This document shows positions 1-12,100 of a stretch of DNA of 64,000 bases, piece after piece. Each line of letters begins with the position of its first letter. The stretch's first letter is position 1. This DNA is from Centropus unirufus (taxonomy: Eukaryota > Chordata > Aves > Cuculiformes > Centropidae): contig VYZI01000012.1 of the NCBI GenBank assembly GCA_013397695.1, positions 5,769,247 through 5,833,246 on the forward strand, written 5' to 3'. Made by a program: the position numbers and the translations under genes. The notes beneath the pieces are model-generated. The model made no database searches and was not told the origin of the DNA. It worked only from the letters and a program-made list of their open reading frames with translations.

Positions 1-1184
1 TATTTTACAACCAGAAGTTATGTTGAAACATTAACAATTTTCATACAGTTTCTGTTGAATCACGTAAATGCATTTCTTCCCTACTCAACTTCAAGACTGA
101 CATCATATAAAGGGAACTGTCCTGTATTCAGTTCCCTGGTCAGGTATAACTTGTACAGCCCTAGTTAAGCTTTACCCGCTTTAAAATGGACAGTCTATTT
201 GAACAAAGAGTGAACAAAGGATTCACTGTGGAAACATCATTGCAATCAACAAAGAAAGAGGAAAGCTGCTAGCAACATTTCAAAGGTGGGTGCATACTCA
301 TTTCTCTTCAGACACAAGTTGGTCAGTGTTTTCTCGGTACAAATTTAAACCCTTCTCCTTGTTCAAAACTAGTAGCATGGTAAGGAGTAGAAAGGAGGTG
401 GAAGTTATAAATAGCCTTTCTTAATTACCCCCATCATCCAGACAATTGTTGACATGCTTCCCAAAACAGATTGGAAAACTGACCTGGGAATTAAGGATAA
501 AGTGGGTCCTTACGCAGCAAGAGGAAAATAAATGCTGTTGTGTGTTTAGAACACATGGTGGGCCGTGTTCAGGCCTGATAATGGGGATTTCTTAAAAAGT
601 TTGTTTCTTTGGGACTTTGCTGGGGGTTTCCTGCAGCTGTTATTACACTTCTGTGAGCATAATAACGTCTATTTCTTGTTATTGGTTGGGAAAAGTCAGT
701 TGTGCGAGCATGGATTTGAACACCTCTGTGGTGAGAAGGGAGTGCGGGGTGGCATTTCTTCTGTGGGTACAAATTCATCTTCTGATATCATTAGTAACAA
801 CTGCATGTATAACTGTGGAGCTGCTACAGAAGAAATGAAAGGCAACTTCATTATGTTTTCCTTTCCCTTCCTGAAGTCCAGCAGCTATACAATCTCTTCT
901 GAAACATATGTATGCAACAATAGCAGCTAGCCTACCTCTATTTTCAATTCAAAAGGTACTGTTTGACTTAAAGCTGGACACAGCCAACAGACCTTTCCTT
1001 TAGGTCCCTTGTAGGATCCCTTCTTGAATCCTTTGAAAAAAATAACTTTTTTAAAACACCTTATCCCAAATTTCTACTTCTTTTGACAAAAGTTTGAGCA
1101 ACACAGTGTTTATGTGCCTATGGGCGATGACAGTGACGGCAGTTTAATGGCAATTTAATGTGTGTGTTACTAATATCTCTGCAG

Positions 1185-1230
1185 GTGTCAATTAGAATTG
1201 AGCTGATGTACACTGCTGGTGATAATAAAG
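1185..1230 (+). CDS. Candidate internal exon 1 of an unrecognised plus-strand gene
   Basis: This 46-nt segment lies between an acceptor (tctctgcag) and a strong donor (AAG followed by gtataagt). Only one frame is open, reading VSIRIELMYTAGDNK and ending one base into a codon. It is too short to be convincing alone. Its value is that the phase fits the next candidate exon at 1709. The exon feeding it should end in phase 0 and lie to the left, probably outside the window. I do not recognise the protein family. Confidence 0.4.
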
Positions 1231-1708
1231 GTATAAGTATCATTGCACCTAATCAATGGGTCCTTTGAAAACTGAGATCCTAAGGAAGATTAGAGAACAG
1301 GAAGGAAAAAAAAAAAGACAAACACAAACAAACCACACCTTTTATTTAAACTGTGTATTTACCAAACGGTCTCAACCCACTAGTAGAAGGTATATTGAGG
1401 AGATGAATTGGCAGAGACACATAGACAGCTGGTTTTGTCTGGCATACAGGTGTTTGACTTGGCTGCTTTCAGACTAGCTACCAGATGCCACATTTTTTGA
1501 GGGGATCACCTTGTTTAAGAAAAAGTGGCTCTCGTCCATTCCAATAGCACTCTCAGTGAATGAGCCAGAGTGGCTATTTTTCACTTCCTCCCTGTTCCCC
1601 TCTTTGACACAGTCCAAAAGCCTCATTCACCTTCTGCCAGAATAGGATTTAGATGGGAGAGAAAACAGCTTTTGCATAGTAGTGTGGTTTTGCTTTTTCT
1701 TGTAACAG

Positions 1709-1814
1709 AAACAGAAGATGAAGCAAACCCAGATATCACTGGTGTTCAATATTCAAACTATAATGTTTTGTCATTCTTCAGAGATACCCAAGATGAGCTA
1801 GTACATGACTGCAA
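1709..1814 (+). CDS. Candidate internal exon 2 of the unrecognised plus-strand gene
   Basis: The acceptor (cttgtaacag) follows a T-rich tract, and the donor is gtatgc after GACTGCAA. Entered with two bases left from the previous exon, it reads TEDEANPDITGVQYSNYNVL, then continues through SFFRDTQDELVHDC, and ends two bases into a codon. A second AG six bases downstream would give a two-residue shorter form in the same frame (a NAGNAG-like choice). Acidic and polar residues dominate. Without the donor, the frame would meet a stop at 1831-1833. Confidence 0.45.
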
Positions 1815-3771
1815 GTATGCTGGCATTCAGTGATGTAAATTCTGTGGGTTTGTCCAGAAGTTTGACCAGAGAAATAGCTCTACAACATCAGCAAAGCCAG
1901 TTTGCTTGTTTTCCAAGTCATGGTGAGCCATACACTGGGGACAGATGGCACCCAAGAATCTTCAACAATGGTGTCAGATACACAGGAATGAAATGCTTCA
2001 ACACTGAAAGTAAAATGCAGACCCGAGCATAAAGTTGGTGTTAATGTCCTTTTATTCTGATGCTAAGTGTTATTGCAGCTAGAAAGATCTGAGACTGCTG
2101 TTGAAGCTAAAATTCTCCTGTTACATTTTTGACTGGTATTGCAACCTGACTTCCCGGTCAAGAGGAATCACTTGATTCCTTCTCAAACATCTTTCTTTCT
2201 TGTACGGAAGCAGATCTGTAAGAGGTTGTGCAACCTCCCTTAAATTCAGACAGAAATTTCTGATCATTGTAAAAGGACGGTAGTCAAATATTAATCTGAC
2301 TGTTATCTTTAATCTATAAATACAAATATAGAAAGTAATATTTTGTTCTTGCTCCACAACAAAGGCTGGTTTTCATTACTTTAAGTTATAAACACTCAAA
2401 ATGCTATTAAAATGTTCTTTCTAATACTATGCTCTATGAATGCAAGTTGTGCAGTCAACTTCCTGAACAGTGCATTGAAAATGTAATTCTTACCTTCAGG
2501 ATGCACTTAGTCTGAAGAGCGTGTTGCAAGCATCTGTATTTTGTGTTAAAGAAACCCACGTGAAGACTCAGCCTCTTAATTTAATTTTTTATCAAGAATT
2601 TCTGTTTGCACTAGATTGTAGCAGCAGCTTTATTCAGTTAGCAGGTAGTTTCTAATATGTGTGTTTTTTCTCTGTATGATGAAATACTCACATAAGTGAG
2701 CATTCTGTATATAAATAGGAAGTTAAGTCTTCAGTAAAGTTGTCAGACATTACAATTTCAAAAAAACAATACTGGACCACAGTGACATGCAGCCTTAAGT
2801 ACTCTGTTTCACTGTATATCCTTGATCTTTTTAAAGGAATTCTTTATTTTTTATTTTATTTTTTTAGAAAGGAGGAGGTGTCAGATAACTGTAGAAAAAG
2901 GAATTTGTTTATTTTTGGGATGAGCAATCCTGCTATGCTATTTCCAAGCCAGCTTTAATGCAGCATGTTTTCATTATGTTTCTGAGAGATGGGGGAAAAA
3001 AAATTATGAAAATGCATGTAGAGCCAAGTAAGAGCAAAAATAAATTAAAAAAAAGAATCAAGAGAAACCTGTGTGTAAAGAAGCAAAGTGGGATAATGAA
3101 AATTTTAATGCAAATAAGTATCTGTGCCAGTCTACCTCTTAGACACTGCTCTGTTTCAACGGAAGTTCAGTTAGTAGAAACCCAGGGTTATTAAAACTAA
3201 GAAAAGAGAGTCATTCTTTGCAAGTAATAAGAATTTAACTGATGGAAGAAACAGGTCCTTGAGCTGTAGCAAGTTACATGAACATTAAATATAGTTTGAG
3301 AAGTCTGAAATCCTCCTTTAACTCTTAAAGACCTTGGTTTCTTCTGTCGATTCATAAAGCATGACAATTCTCCTGTTATGAAATGCATAACTTGGTGGAT
3401 TTCTCCCAAAACTGCAATGCTGGGGTTTTTTTAAGTGTTCTGTATATTTATATTCCTTCCCATGTGTTATGATTTACTAAAATCTTACCACTTTATGATG
3501 TGTCTCAAGAAATGTTGCGGCATCTCTTGACCTATTATGCAACAGCCCAGTAGTGCTGGCATATTTTGCTATGACACATCTGAGGTATTTCAGCTTCTGC
3601 CTTTAGAATAGTCTCATAGCTGCAAAGGAAATACGGTGTTTGCGTTGTACTTTAGACATCCATGGTGTTTTGTTTGAATTAATCAATCTGCATATATGCC
3701 ATTCTTAGTTACAGCCATGTAATTAAGCCATTGATTTTTGTGGATGTGGTAAATGTGAAGCTATTACATAG

Positions 3772-3826
3772 TGGCCTACAAATCCAGACCCGTCACTGGA
3801 ATGCCATATTGAACCTGGATGAAGTG
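3772..3826 (+). CDS. Candidate internal exon 3 of the unrecognised plus-strand gene
   Basis: One base completes the codon begun in the exon at 1709-1814, then 18 codons read GLQIQTRHWNAILNLDEV and end in phase 0 at a gtaaag donor. The acceptor (acatag) has a poor pyrimidine tract, which is the weakest point. The residue mix is typical of an amphipathic helix. The next candidate exon starts only 267 bases downstream in the matching phase. Confidence 0.45.
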
Positions 3827-4093
3827 GTAAAGGTATTGTATAAATCTACTGGATATTTTTTGTATTGATTTTTGTGTAGTGGGTGTCTGTTAGAAATGAA
3901 ATTTTTAAAATAATACTGTGGGTCTGGGAAAATGATCTCCCAAGTGAGTAGTGCCATTGTTAGGACAGGGGCCTGCCTCCAGAATGAATCCGCATGAGTG
4001 GCAAGAGTGAGAAAACCAGGAGCTCAAAATAATCGAAGGGTAATTGTCATTTGAAAGGCAAGTTGTAAAACTATTGGCACATTCTGTTCATAG

Positions 4094-4241
4094 GTGGTAC
4101 TGGAAACTTATCCCAGCAAAGCCCTACATAAGAGCAGCATGCTGGAAGAGGCTAAGAAGAATCAGCTTCTCAACACAGTTGAGTACCTTGGAGGAGTTTG
4201 CAAGAACCTGTCATGGATGGAGCTTGTACTCTCAGCTTGAG
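4094..4241 (+). CDS. Candidate internal exon 4 of the unrecognised gene, with an in-frame TGA
   Basis: The acceptor is gttcatag and the donor is GAG followed by gtaaat, a good match. In phase 0 it reads VVLETYPSKALHKSSM, then LEEAKKNQLLNTVEYLGG, then VCKNLSWMELVLSA. The next codon is TGA at 4238-4240, followed by one last exon base. The exon end is in phase 1, exactly what the exon at 14424 requires, so the splice structure looks intact while the reading frame is closed. Possible explanations are a nonsense mutation (CGA to TGA at a CpG is the commonest kind), a base-call error, a shorter isoform that ends here, or decay of the whole gene. The protein family is not recognised. Confidence 0.5.
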
Positions 4242-6443
4242 GTAAATCATCGAAATTTGCTCCTGAACAGTCATTTTGCTGAGTGTGTCTAAATCATTTT
4301 ATTGTAGTCATGCCGGTTAACAAGGTGACAGTCAGTGCAGCTTAAAACAGGGAGATCTTGAGCCCTTATCTCTGTGAGGCTGTTGTGGAAGAGAGAGTGT
4401 CTGCTCCACCCTCCCTCTCAGGGACTCTGCAGCTCCCCATACATCCCTAACTGATGGCCGAGCGCCACAAGTTACACTTTTGAATGTGTCATTACTGCTG
4501 ATTTACCATAGTGACTGATTTATTATGCAAGTCTGTGGTTGCACTGTAATCAAAAATCCATACAGTTTGCTGGAGACAGGATAGGTTAACCAACATTAGC
4601 GTAGGGCGGATTTGACCCCTTAGATGTTGTCTTGTCACCAAAAATATTTGGCTTTGCTTTAATATGCTACGCAGTAGATTGCCTTCTTATTGCAAGCAAA
4701 AAAACTATATTGAATTAAAAGACCTTCTTGCAAACTAAACAAACTCAAAAGACTTAAAAGAGAGGAAAAAAAGGGCAGTTGTATAGAATGTGATGTCTGA
4801 AACGAGAGCCAAGTTAAAAATTATTAGTTGTTTACTGGCCAAAGAAAACAAGTCTCTGTTAGACCTAACTTGCCTACTCCTCTCCTAAGGCTCATATACC
4901 AACACATGGGAGCCCTATGGTAGAAATTTACATTTAATTCTGTTTTGCTTTACTTGGCGACTGCATTCCCCCAACCTTACTGTTTTTCAGCATTCAATAT
5001 TGCAATGCTGCAACTCAATTAAAGCTACAGTATTTTTACAGTACTAATAAAAGATAAAGTACTACAAAATATCACTTCCACTTAATGACATGTGGTATTA
5101 TTCCCAGTGACTGGCTCGGAAGAAAAAGTTCCTTTACAATACATTTGACCCATGGAGATCTAACTTCATGTCTCCACAACAGATACATGAAAAATGTCAT
5201 CATTAACTGACTGTTACAACTATAATCTTAATTCTTGGGTTGGAATCCATTTATCAATGAACTTGTGCTAATACCTCATTTTCGTGTTTGTAATTTTGGG
5301 GGTAAAGTGATACGTGATTTGGTTTTCTTAGAAAACAGGAATGGCCTTACAGCCCATGGGTCCATCTACTCTAGCATTCTGCCTCCAAAGTTGGAGAATT
5401 ACAGAAAAATGTGTCACGATTCCTGGATGTGCAAAACAGAAATATCAAAAGCAGGTGTTAAACATTTTGCCATTGTGGGCCAATGTTAGACATGTATGGT
5501 ACTGAGCATATTTTCACCAATAGGCAGAAATCCTAGCAGCACAGGATCACCAATTTGTGCCTTATCAGGCAGAAGGATGCGAAGAATGGAAGAAATCATA
5601 GATATGGCCAAATGGGTAGACAATAAATTGCATGAAGAGTTGAAGCAATGGGATAAAATCCAAGAGTGTTGAGAACATTTTTGCTTCAGGAGTTATATCA
5701 CTGAATATCGTTGCATCCAGCGTCCGCGACAGAGACCTGTTGAAAAAACAAAAGTATCAGGGAAGAAGAAGCACTAAGCAAGAATATATACATCTGCCAT
5801 GCACTCTCCTGTGTTTCACCTATTTTTAGTTCAGGGGTTTTCCTTAACCTGTGGTGGTTTTCCTGTAGAGGAACTCTAAGGGATTTATTTTCCAGGTACT
5901 TCTTCATACTTGTCAGAAGCTCCACATACTTCTTGCACCCGTGATGCCCTTTAAAAATGAGTTTCAGTATTTTGTCTTTTCATTAAGAAAATCTACATTT
6001 TTGAACGTGGCTCATTGTGTCTTCATTTGTTCAGGCCTGGTTCTTGTGCAGTCATTCTTAATCTAACCTCTTTATGTCATTGATGATTTTGCAGCCTTCT
6101 CCTCTTTGTCCATTCTGAAGATTCACAGCCTGCAGGGTGATTTTTCACATAAAGGGCTCTTAAGATTTTTTTATTGTTCTTGTTGCCTTTCTCAGGATAT
6201 TTTCCAGTTCTAATATATCTTTCTTAAGATGAGGGGACCAGAATGGCACATAATATTTAGGATGTTGATGATTCATGTATTTATGTGGTGGCAAATGTCT
6301 TGTTTTCATCTCTATGTATTCCTGATTCCTCTTTCTTAGGCTTTTCTATACAAATTTATTCTCACAAAAGAACTGGGCAAATTTCTTCTAAACTGTTCAT
6401 TATATTCCAGAGGATGTTTCATGATAGGGAAACCGGTTTTTCT

Positions 6444-6503
6444 AATAATAAGAAATAATAGGAATATAGGAATATTAGAAATAATAGGAAATAGGAAATA
6501 TCT
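6444..6503. repeat. Degenerate AT-rich tandem repeat, GGAATA/GGAAATA type
   Basis: A local stretch alternates near-copies of 'aggaatatt', 'agaaataat' and 'aggaaatagg'. It looks like an imperfect short tandem array formed by slippage. No function is implied. Confidence 0.6.
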
Positions 6504-8249
6504 AATCAATTCTATAGGTTTTCTTCCATAACCTCTTTGCTACCATCTTGGTGAAATCATGCCTATTACCATTTCCTATGTCTTTTTATGTTTCTTCTTG
6601 CCCCATTTCTTTCAGACAAACCTAGTTTTTATCATATTAACTGGTTTAAATTAGATAGTCTTCACTGCAGTCACTTCAGACCATAACTATTCAAACTAGG
6701 TTCACCTAGTTAGCTTATTTAAGAGCAATAGTTTAAAGATGGAGTAAGGAGCTTGTCACGTAAATTTACTGAATTTCAACAGCAAATCATAGCATTGACT
6801 AAAGGCCAGCCCTTAGCAAACTAATTCAGGACTGGTTTGGGGTACGTCTACATTATGCCTTGAATGTATACTTGGATAGATTTTATGTAGTTCTTTGAAA
6901 GTCTGGTCTCCATTTTAAAAAGTTCACATTATTTTAGTTGTGAAAACAAAAAAAAATGATCTGGTATTTACCTTGCTCCTTCTCATGGCAAACATCTCAA
7001 ATTGAAATAATTTCTGCATCGTAGTGACTCATTCAATCAGAGAAACCTAAAGTACTTTACCCGCATGAATGTTTTAACCATCACAATTCTTCTGTGAATC
7101 ACTTAAGTGTTATTAACCTCACTTTACAGCTGAAGAACACAGAGATAAAAGGGACTAGAAACCACATTTTCAAAAATGACCTTTTGAAAATGTAAGTACA
7201 AGAATTCAGGAGCCATTGATGTTAGTCATTTTGCCAATGTCTTCTAGGAAATCTAGCAATTTTGACAACACATCTAAATCTTGCTTTTCAATTTTATTTT
7301 CACCTTAAATATATTGCTTCAAAGTGAAAATAAATGTGTGCTTTACTAACTGTCAGATCTACCAAGAATAATACTGACTTCATCGTGCAAGTAAGTGCTA
7401 TGCTCCAGCCGTTTATTTAATAGTGAAGTTATTTATAGAAAATTCTTTCATGTCATGTTGTTGCCAGCAACACAGATGTCCCTTGATTGCACTCTATTTT
7501 AAATAGAGGTGAAAGGCTAAGGAAAAAATATAAAAGAACCCACCTTTAATATTTTAATTCAACAATAACAAGCTGGGTGTGGCCACTCTGAAACCATGGC
7601 TTGTCGGATGCTCGGGAGAAGGGAAGGGTGGGAAAGCTCTCTGCTTACCAGTTCCACAGTCTTGTTCATAAAAACACATCTGACACTAGTGATTGTGGCC
7701 TGAAAGATACAGTGAGAATGGGTGGTGCTTTTAGTTGTTGCAGTGAATAAAGTGTCTTGCTAGTACTTGAAATGTGGCCATGGAAGAAACAGTCTTATGT
7801 GTCTTAATGTCTGAGAAGTTGTGAATGAAAAGTCAAGGGCTGAAGGGCTGTCGCATGCGTGTTTAAAAAATAAAAAAAAAAAGGAGAAAAAAAAAGTTTA
7901 CCTTCCTTAGACTGTTTCCCCTCACCCTCCCCCAGGAGACTGCGAGGCTCTTCGTGTTAAAGCTTATCCTGAAAGCCACTTCTTCATGCTCAATTTGCTG
8001 TACTTAAACTGGACACTGTGATACTTTCAGTGTTTAAAATGAGACTTAGAGGTTGCTATTTACAGAAAACGCTGTCTCTCCCATTTGGTGGTGGTTTGAT
8101 AGTAAATGAAATTCACAGGAATGTGTGGGTAGGTCAGAGACAGAAAAAGGCACATTTTACACATGGATAATCCTCCTTGGAATAACATGAAGGTTTTGTT
8201 GCTTGGTTTTGCTTGAGGTTTTTTGGTTGAGTATTTTTTTCTGTTTTCT

Positions 8250-8288
8250 TTTGTTTTATTGTGGTTTGTTGTTTTGTTTTGTTTTTTA
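8250..8288. repeat. T/G-rich simple repeat, (TTTTG)n-like
   Basis: Runs of tttg, ttttg and gttttgtttt make a low-complexity tract of about 40 bases. Such tracts can come from old poly(A) tails or slippage. No retroposon body is recognisable beside it. Confidence 0.6.
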
Positions 8289-9148
8289 AAAGGGAAAATA
8301 ACAAACTGAAGTTTCTGTGAACTGAAACTTTAAGGCTTAAGTAATATGTGTTTACCTAATATCAACTTGGTAGAATCTAGAGGCTCCCTAACCCTGGAAA
8401 AAAATATCACTTGTACTTCCACCCAGAGCAGACTTCCAATAACCCACATCACCCAGAACTTGCTCTCCAGCACATGAGATCACCTGGAACACCACTTGAT
8501 TTTTTGAATTCTTTTTTTATTGGGGTTTATTCATTTAGTTCTGATTCAAGAGGAATTAGACTCTAAGTAAAAAAATGTTAATGCTGTATAAAATCACAGC
8601 CAATGTGCATTCCTGCTCCAGAAGACTACCAAATATCTTCCACTCTGTCTTATCTAGCTATGAAGAATTCTATTCTGAAACAAGGGAATATTTTTCAGAG
8701 TGTGTAGCACGGTTGAGTGCCTGCCATAAACAGATTGTTCCCTCCACCAAATATTATACAAATAGGTTGTAGTGAGCTTAGAATCTAGAGAGATTTTGTC
8801 TGGGCTCATTCAGCACATGGAAAAATATTTAATCTCATTTCTTCACAAGCTGACACCGTAAAGCCATTTCATATATTTTTTCTGACATGTAGTTGTGTTG
8901 TTCGGTTCTGCATGTAGTCTCCCTGATTTTGGAACAAGCTGGTAAGATTGAGCAAAACTTTTTCATTTGCAGAGTTACAAGGGAAAGTGAGATCATAAAA
9001 GAAAAAGTTAATAACCAAATCATGATTGGGCTCCCTGTACAACAGCAACATGCACAACTAAATAAATAAATTTGATAAAGTTTGCTAGCCAGATAGTATG
9101 GAGTTATTTCTGCTGCTTTCTATACTTGGCATAGGCACTGTAAGAAAA

Positions 9149-9172
9149 GGTCTCCTACAAGGTCTCCTACAA
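9149..9172. repeat. Perfect 12-bp direct duplication
   Basis: ggtctcctacaa occurs twice back to back. This is a small slippage duplication with no visible function. Confidence 0.8.
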
Positions 9173-12100
9173 TAAATTCTTACCTAGTTGTGAGCTGCCA
9201 ACTTGAGAAAATTAGCAATGCTTCTACTAATGGCATAGATAACACTACTTCCTCATTGGTGTCCTCTTCTAATCAAAGCAGGAAAAGATCAAACCCCTTT
9301 CTAGAGATAAGAAACACTAAGAAACTCACAGGGAAACTAAATATTACAGCTCCTTGTTCCTGCAACTCTCCATATGGAGGGAGAAGGGAGAAGTGAAGCC
9401 ACCTTAAAGAGGTTCGTATTGATTCTCTACTGAATGTTACCTACAGGAATATAAAAGCTATTGCTATCTTAGACAGGAGCCAGGCTTTACTTGAAGAAGA
9501 AGAGACCTGTTGTAGTTGAACTATGAAGGTAAAAGGAGAAAAAGTCGCATTCCAAAGTCATTTAAAAGGAGCAAAAGCCTTGACTTCCCACTATTTTTTG
9601 TCTCTGTGGTTTTCTTCAACCTGGCACCCATGTTAGCTGCTAGGAATCAAGCAAACCTTTTTTAACACTGATTCAGCAAAAGTTTTCTTATCAGTTCGTT
9701 CAAAGTGTTGCATGAGCAGCACCTGAGAAAATAATTAAGGACACAGCTGAACAAAAAATCAATGATGGGAAAGTTCAGGAAATGCAATGGTGACAGAGGA
9801 TTCTGATAAAATGGGAGCAGAAAACCTACAAAGAGAAGCAAGTCCATCATAAATGTGGGGGTGCTGGGGCTGCACCTTCCAATGGAGTCAACTTTGAAAG
9901 TGTTACTTATTTATTTTAAGACAATAGCTCTATATATGGTAGTGCAAAGAACTAACTGCAAAGCAATCACTGTTCCCCTGAATTTACAGCTAGCAAATCA
10001 AAAGTCTTTTGAAGTGTTTCTTAGCAGAACTGGAAACGCTTCTGGCTTGCATCTGACTGCTCTGAGTGGCATAGAATTACAGATCCTATGTCTTTTATCA
10101 GCTTTTGTGAATCAAGTTGTCTGTAGATACTCGGGTATCTGGGCCTCAAAACTGCTTTCTACAAACAAAAGTGCCACTAAGATGTGACCACTTAAATGGT
10201 CCTAGAAAATTAATGCAAAGGAGAGAAGAGATAGGTAATCTCTGATAATGGAAATTTAAACTCATTAATAAACCACGTGTTAGCCGTGAGTCACAGCACA
10301 TTGCGGGGTAACAATGGACCCCATGAGATCTGAGCTTGGCTTTCTGCTCTGCCCCAGGTTACACACTCTGAAGCTAGACAAATAAGTATTTTAATCATTT
10401 TTGGCCATCTCCAACCTGAAGCTGATAATGATCAACATTTTGCCTTTGTTGTCTCTCCAGGCTAAAGGCTCCTAAAAGGGGGCAGCGTGTCACTACAGTG
10501 CCTGATTAGGCATTGGCCCCCTTGCACTGTGTCATCTGGCTAACACCATCACATAGTTCACAAATAATTATATTTTTCAATAGTCCTTTTCTTCAGTGCC
10601 CAAGAATAAGACATAACATATTGTGTTAAAGGAACAACTCTCATCTGGTAATATTAAAAATGTTCTGAACTACGATCTAGTCATTCCAGAAGTCAGATAA
10701 AGTTGTAAAATGCCTTTTAACAAATTGGTGTGATTTCAACATGAGCTAAGGTCTGAGCTAGGAAATGCTTTGACTGAAGAGACTTCCCTTGAACAACTAT
10801 GGTGTAAAATTAAATTCTCAAAATGATCCTTGGTCTTTGAGGTTTTCAGGTTTTGTTCCAGTATTAATCAGTCTTTTGGCTTCCTAAAGACTTTGTAGCA
10901 TTAATTCATTTTTTAAGAGGGAAGGGGAAAAAATCAGCTATCACAACTACGTTAGTGCAAGGTGATTTATTGCTTGTGCACTGCCAAGTGACAGCAATGA
11001 CTCCCCGAACTGTCCAAGTACAGGGAGCTGTTTTTGTCAAATACTTATGGTATGATTAGACACATGCTCAAACTAAGATCTTTGTTTAGTAAATACCGAA
11101 TATTCCCAAGTCCTTTATATCCTGTCGTCATTTCCTTTGTACAGCTTGCAGCTGTAGTTTCAAGCCAATGTACAAAAGTCACTGGTTAGGCAGAGTTTCA
11201 TAAGTGCCTTTAACCATGGAACAGAGATTTTTTCTGATGGTTTTTCCTCTCAACAAAGTTCTTGGAGTTCTGTAGCCTGTGCCCAAACTAGCCCACACTG
11301 ACATCTTTTGTATTTAAGTTGTAATCAGTAGATTCAGACATAATGCTTTTAAGATGTAAGAATACACTGTAATACACATATAAAATTATAAACATAGACA
11401 TATACATACATGTATACATACATATTTAAAAAACTAAGGAGCTTGGCTGCCGTGTGTCCATTTCCGGTTTTGGAGAACCACAGGCTCTACAGTGGAGACA
11501 TCCATTGTATTACATTAGCTATTTTCTCAGTTTAAGAAGCAGCCGCTCAAAACAGCGTGGTTCAGGCACCCAACAGTAAAGCAGCTCCCTCATGTAGGCC
11601 CATGGGATACCAAGACCCTGCAAGGAGGTGGCTGGAAGGGGCTGTTGGCTAGTTCATGAGTGGTCACAGGGCCTTGTGCATTAGTTGGAAATAGGAATGG
11701 GAAAACGGGGAGATTGTGTATTGAGTGAAGCCTTGGGATATGTGACATCCACGAGTCTTTGTGAAACAAGGGGAGAGTAGAGGGATTCTTTACCCAGAGT
11801 CTTCCTAGGATTTGCTCCATAGTGATGTCCACGCATGTGTTGGTTTGCAGTGCAAAGAAGGAAATCGTCAATGTTGCAGAGTGGTTTTGTCAATTTTGAG
11901 TTGTGGGCAGAGCACACAGGAAAGCAGGATTCGGATTGAGATGGTCCTTTTCTTTTTCTCTCTCAATTAATATTGAAATGGATTTTTTTGTGCGTGTGTA
12001 TTTTGTTCTTCTGTTGTATTGTCCTCTCTGAGTTGAATGTCCAGGTGATTCACACCAAGGCAGAGTTAATTAATTGAACAATAAACATCTGTTTACTACC

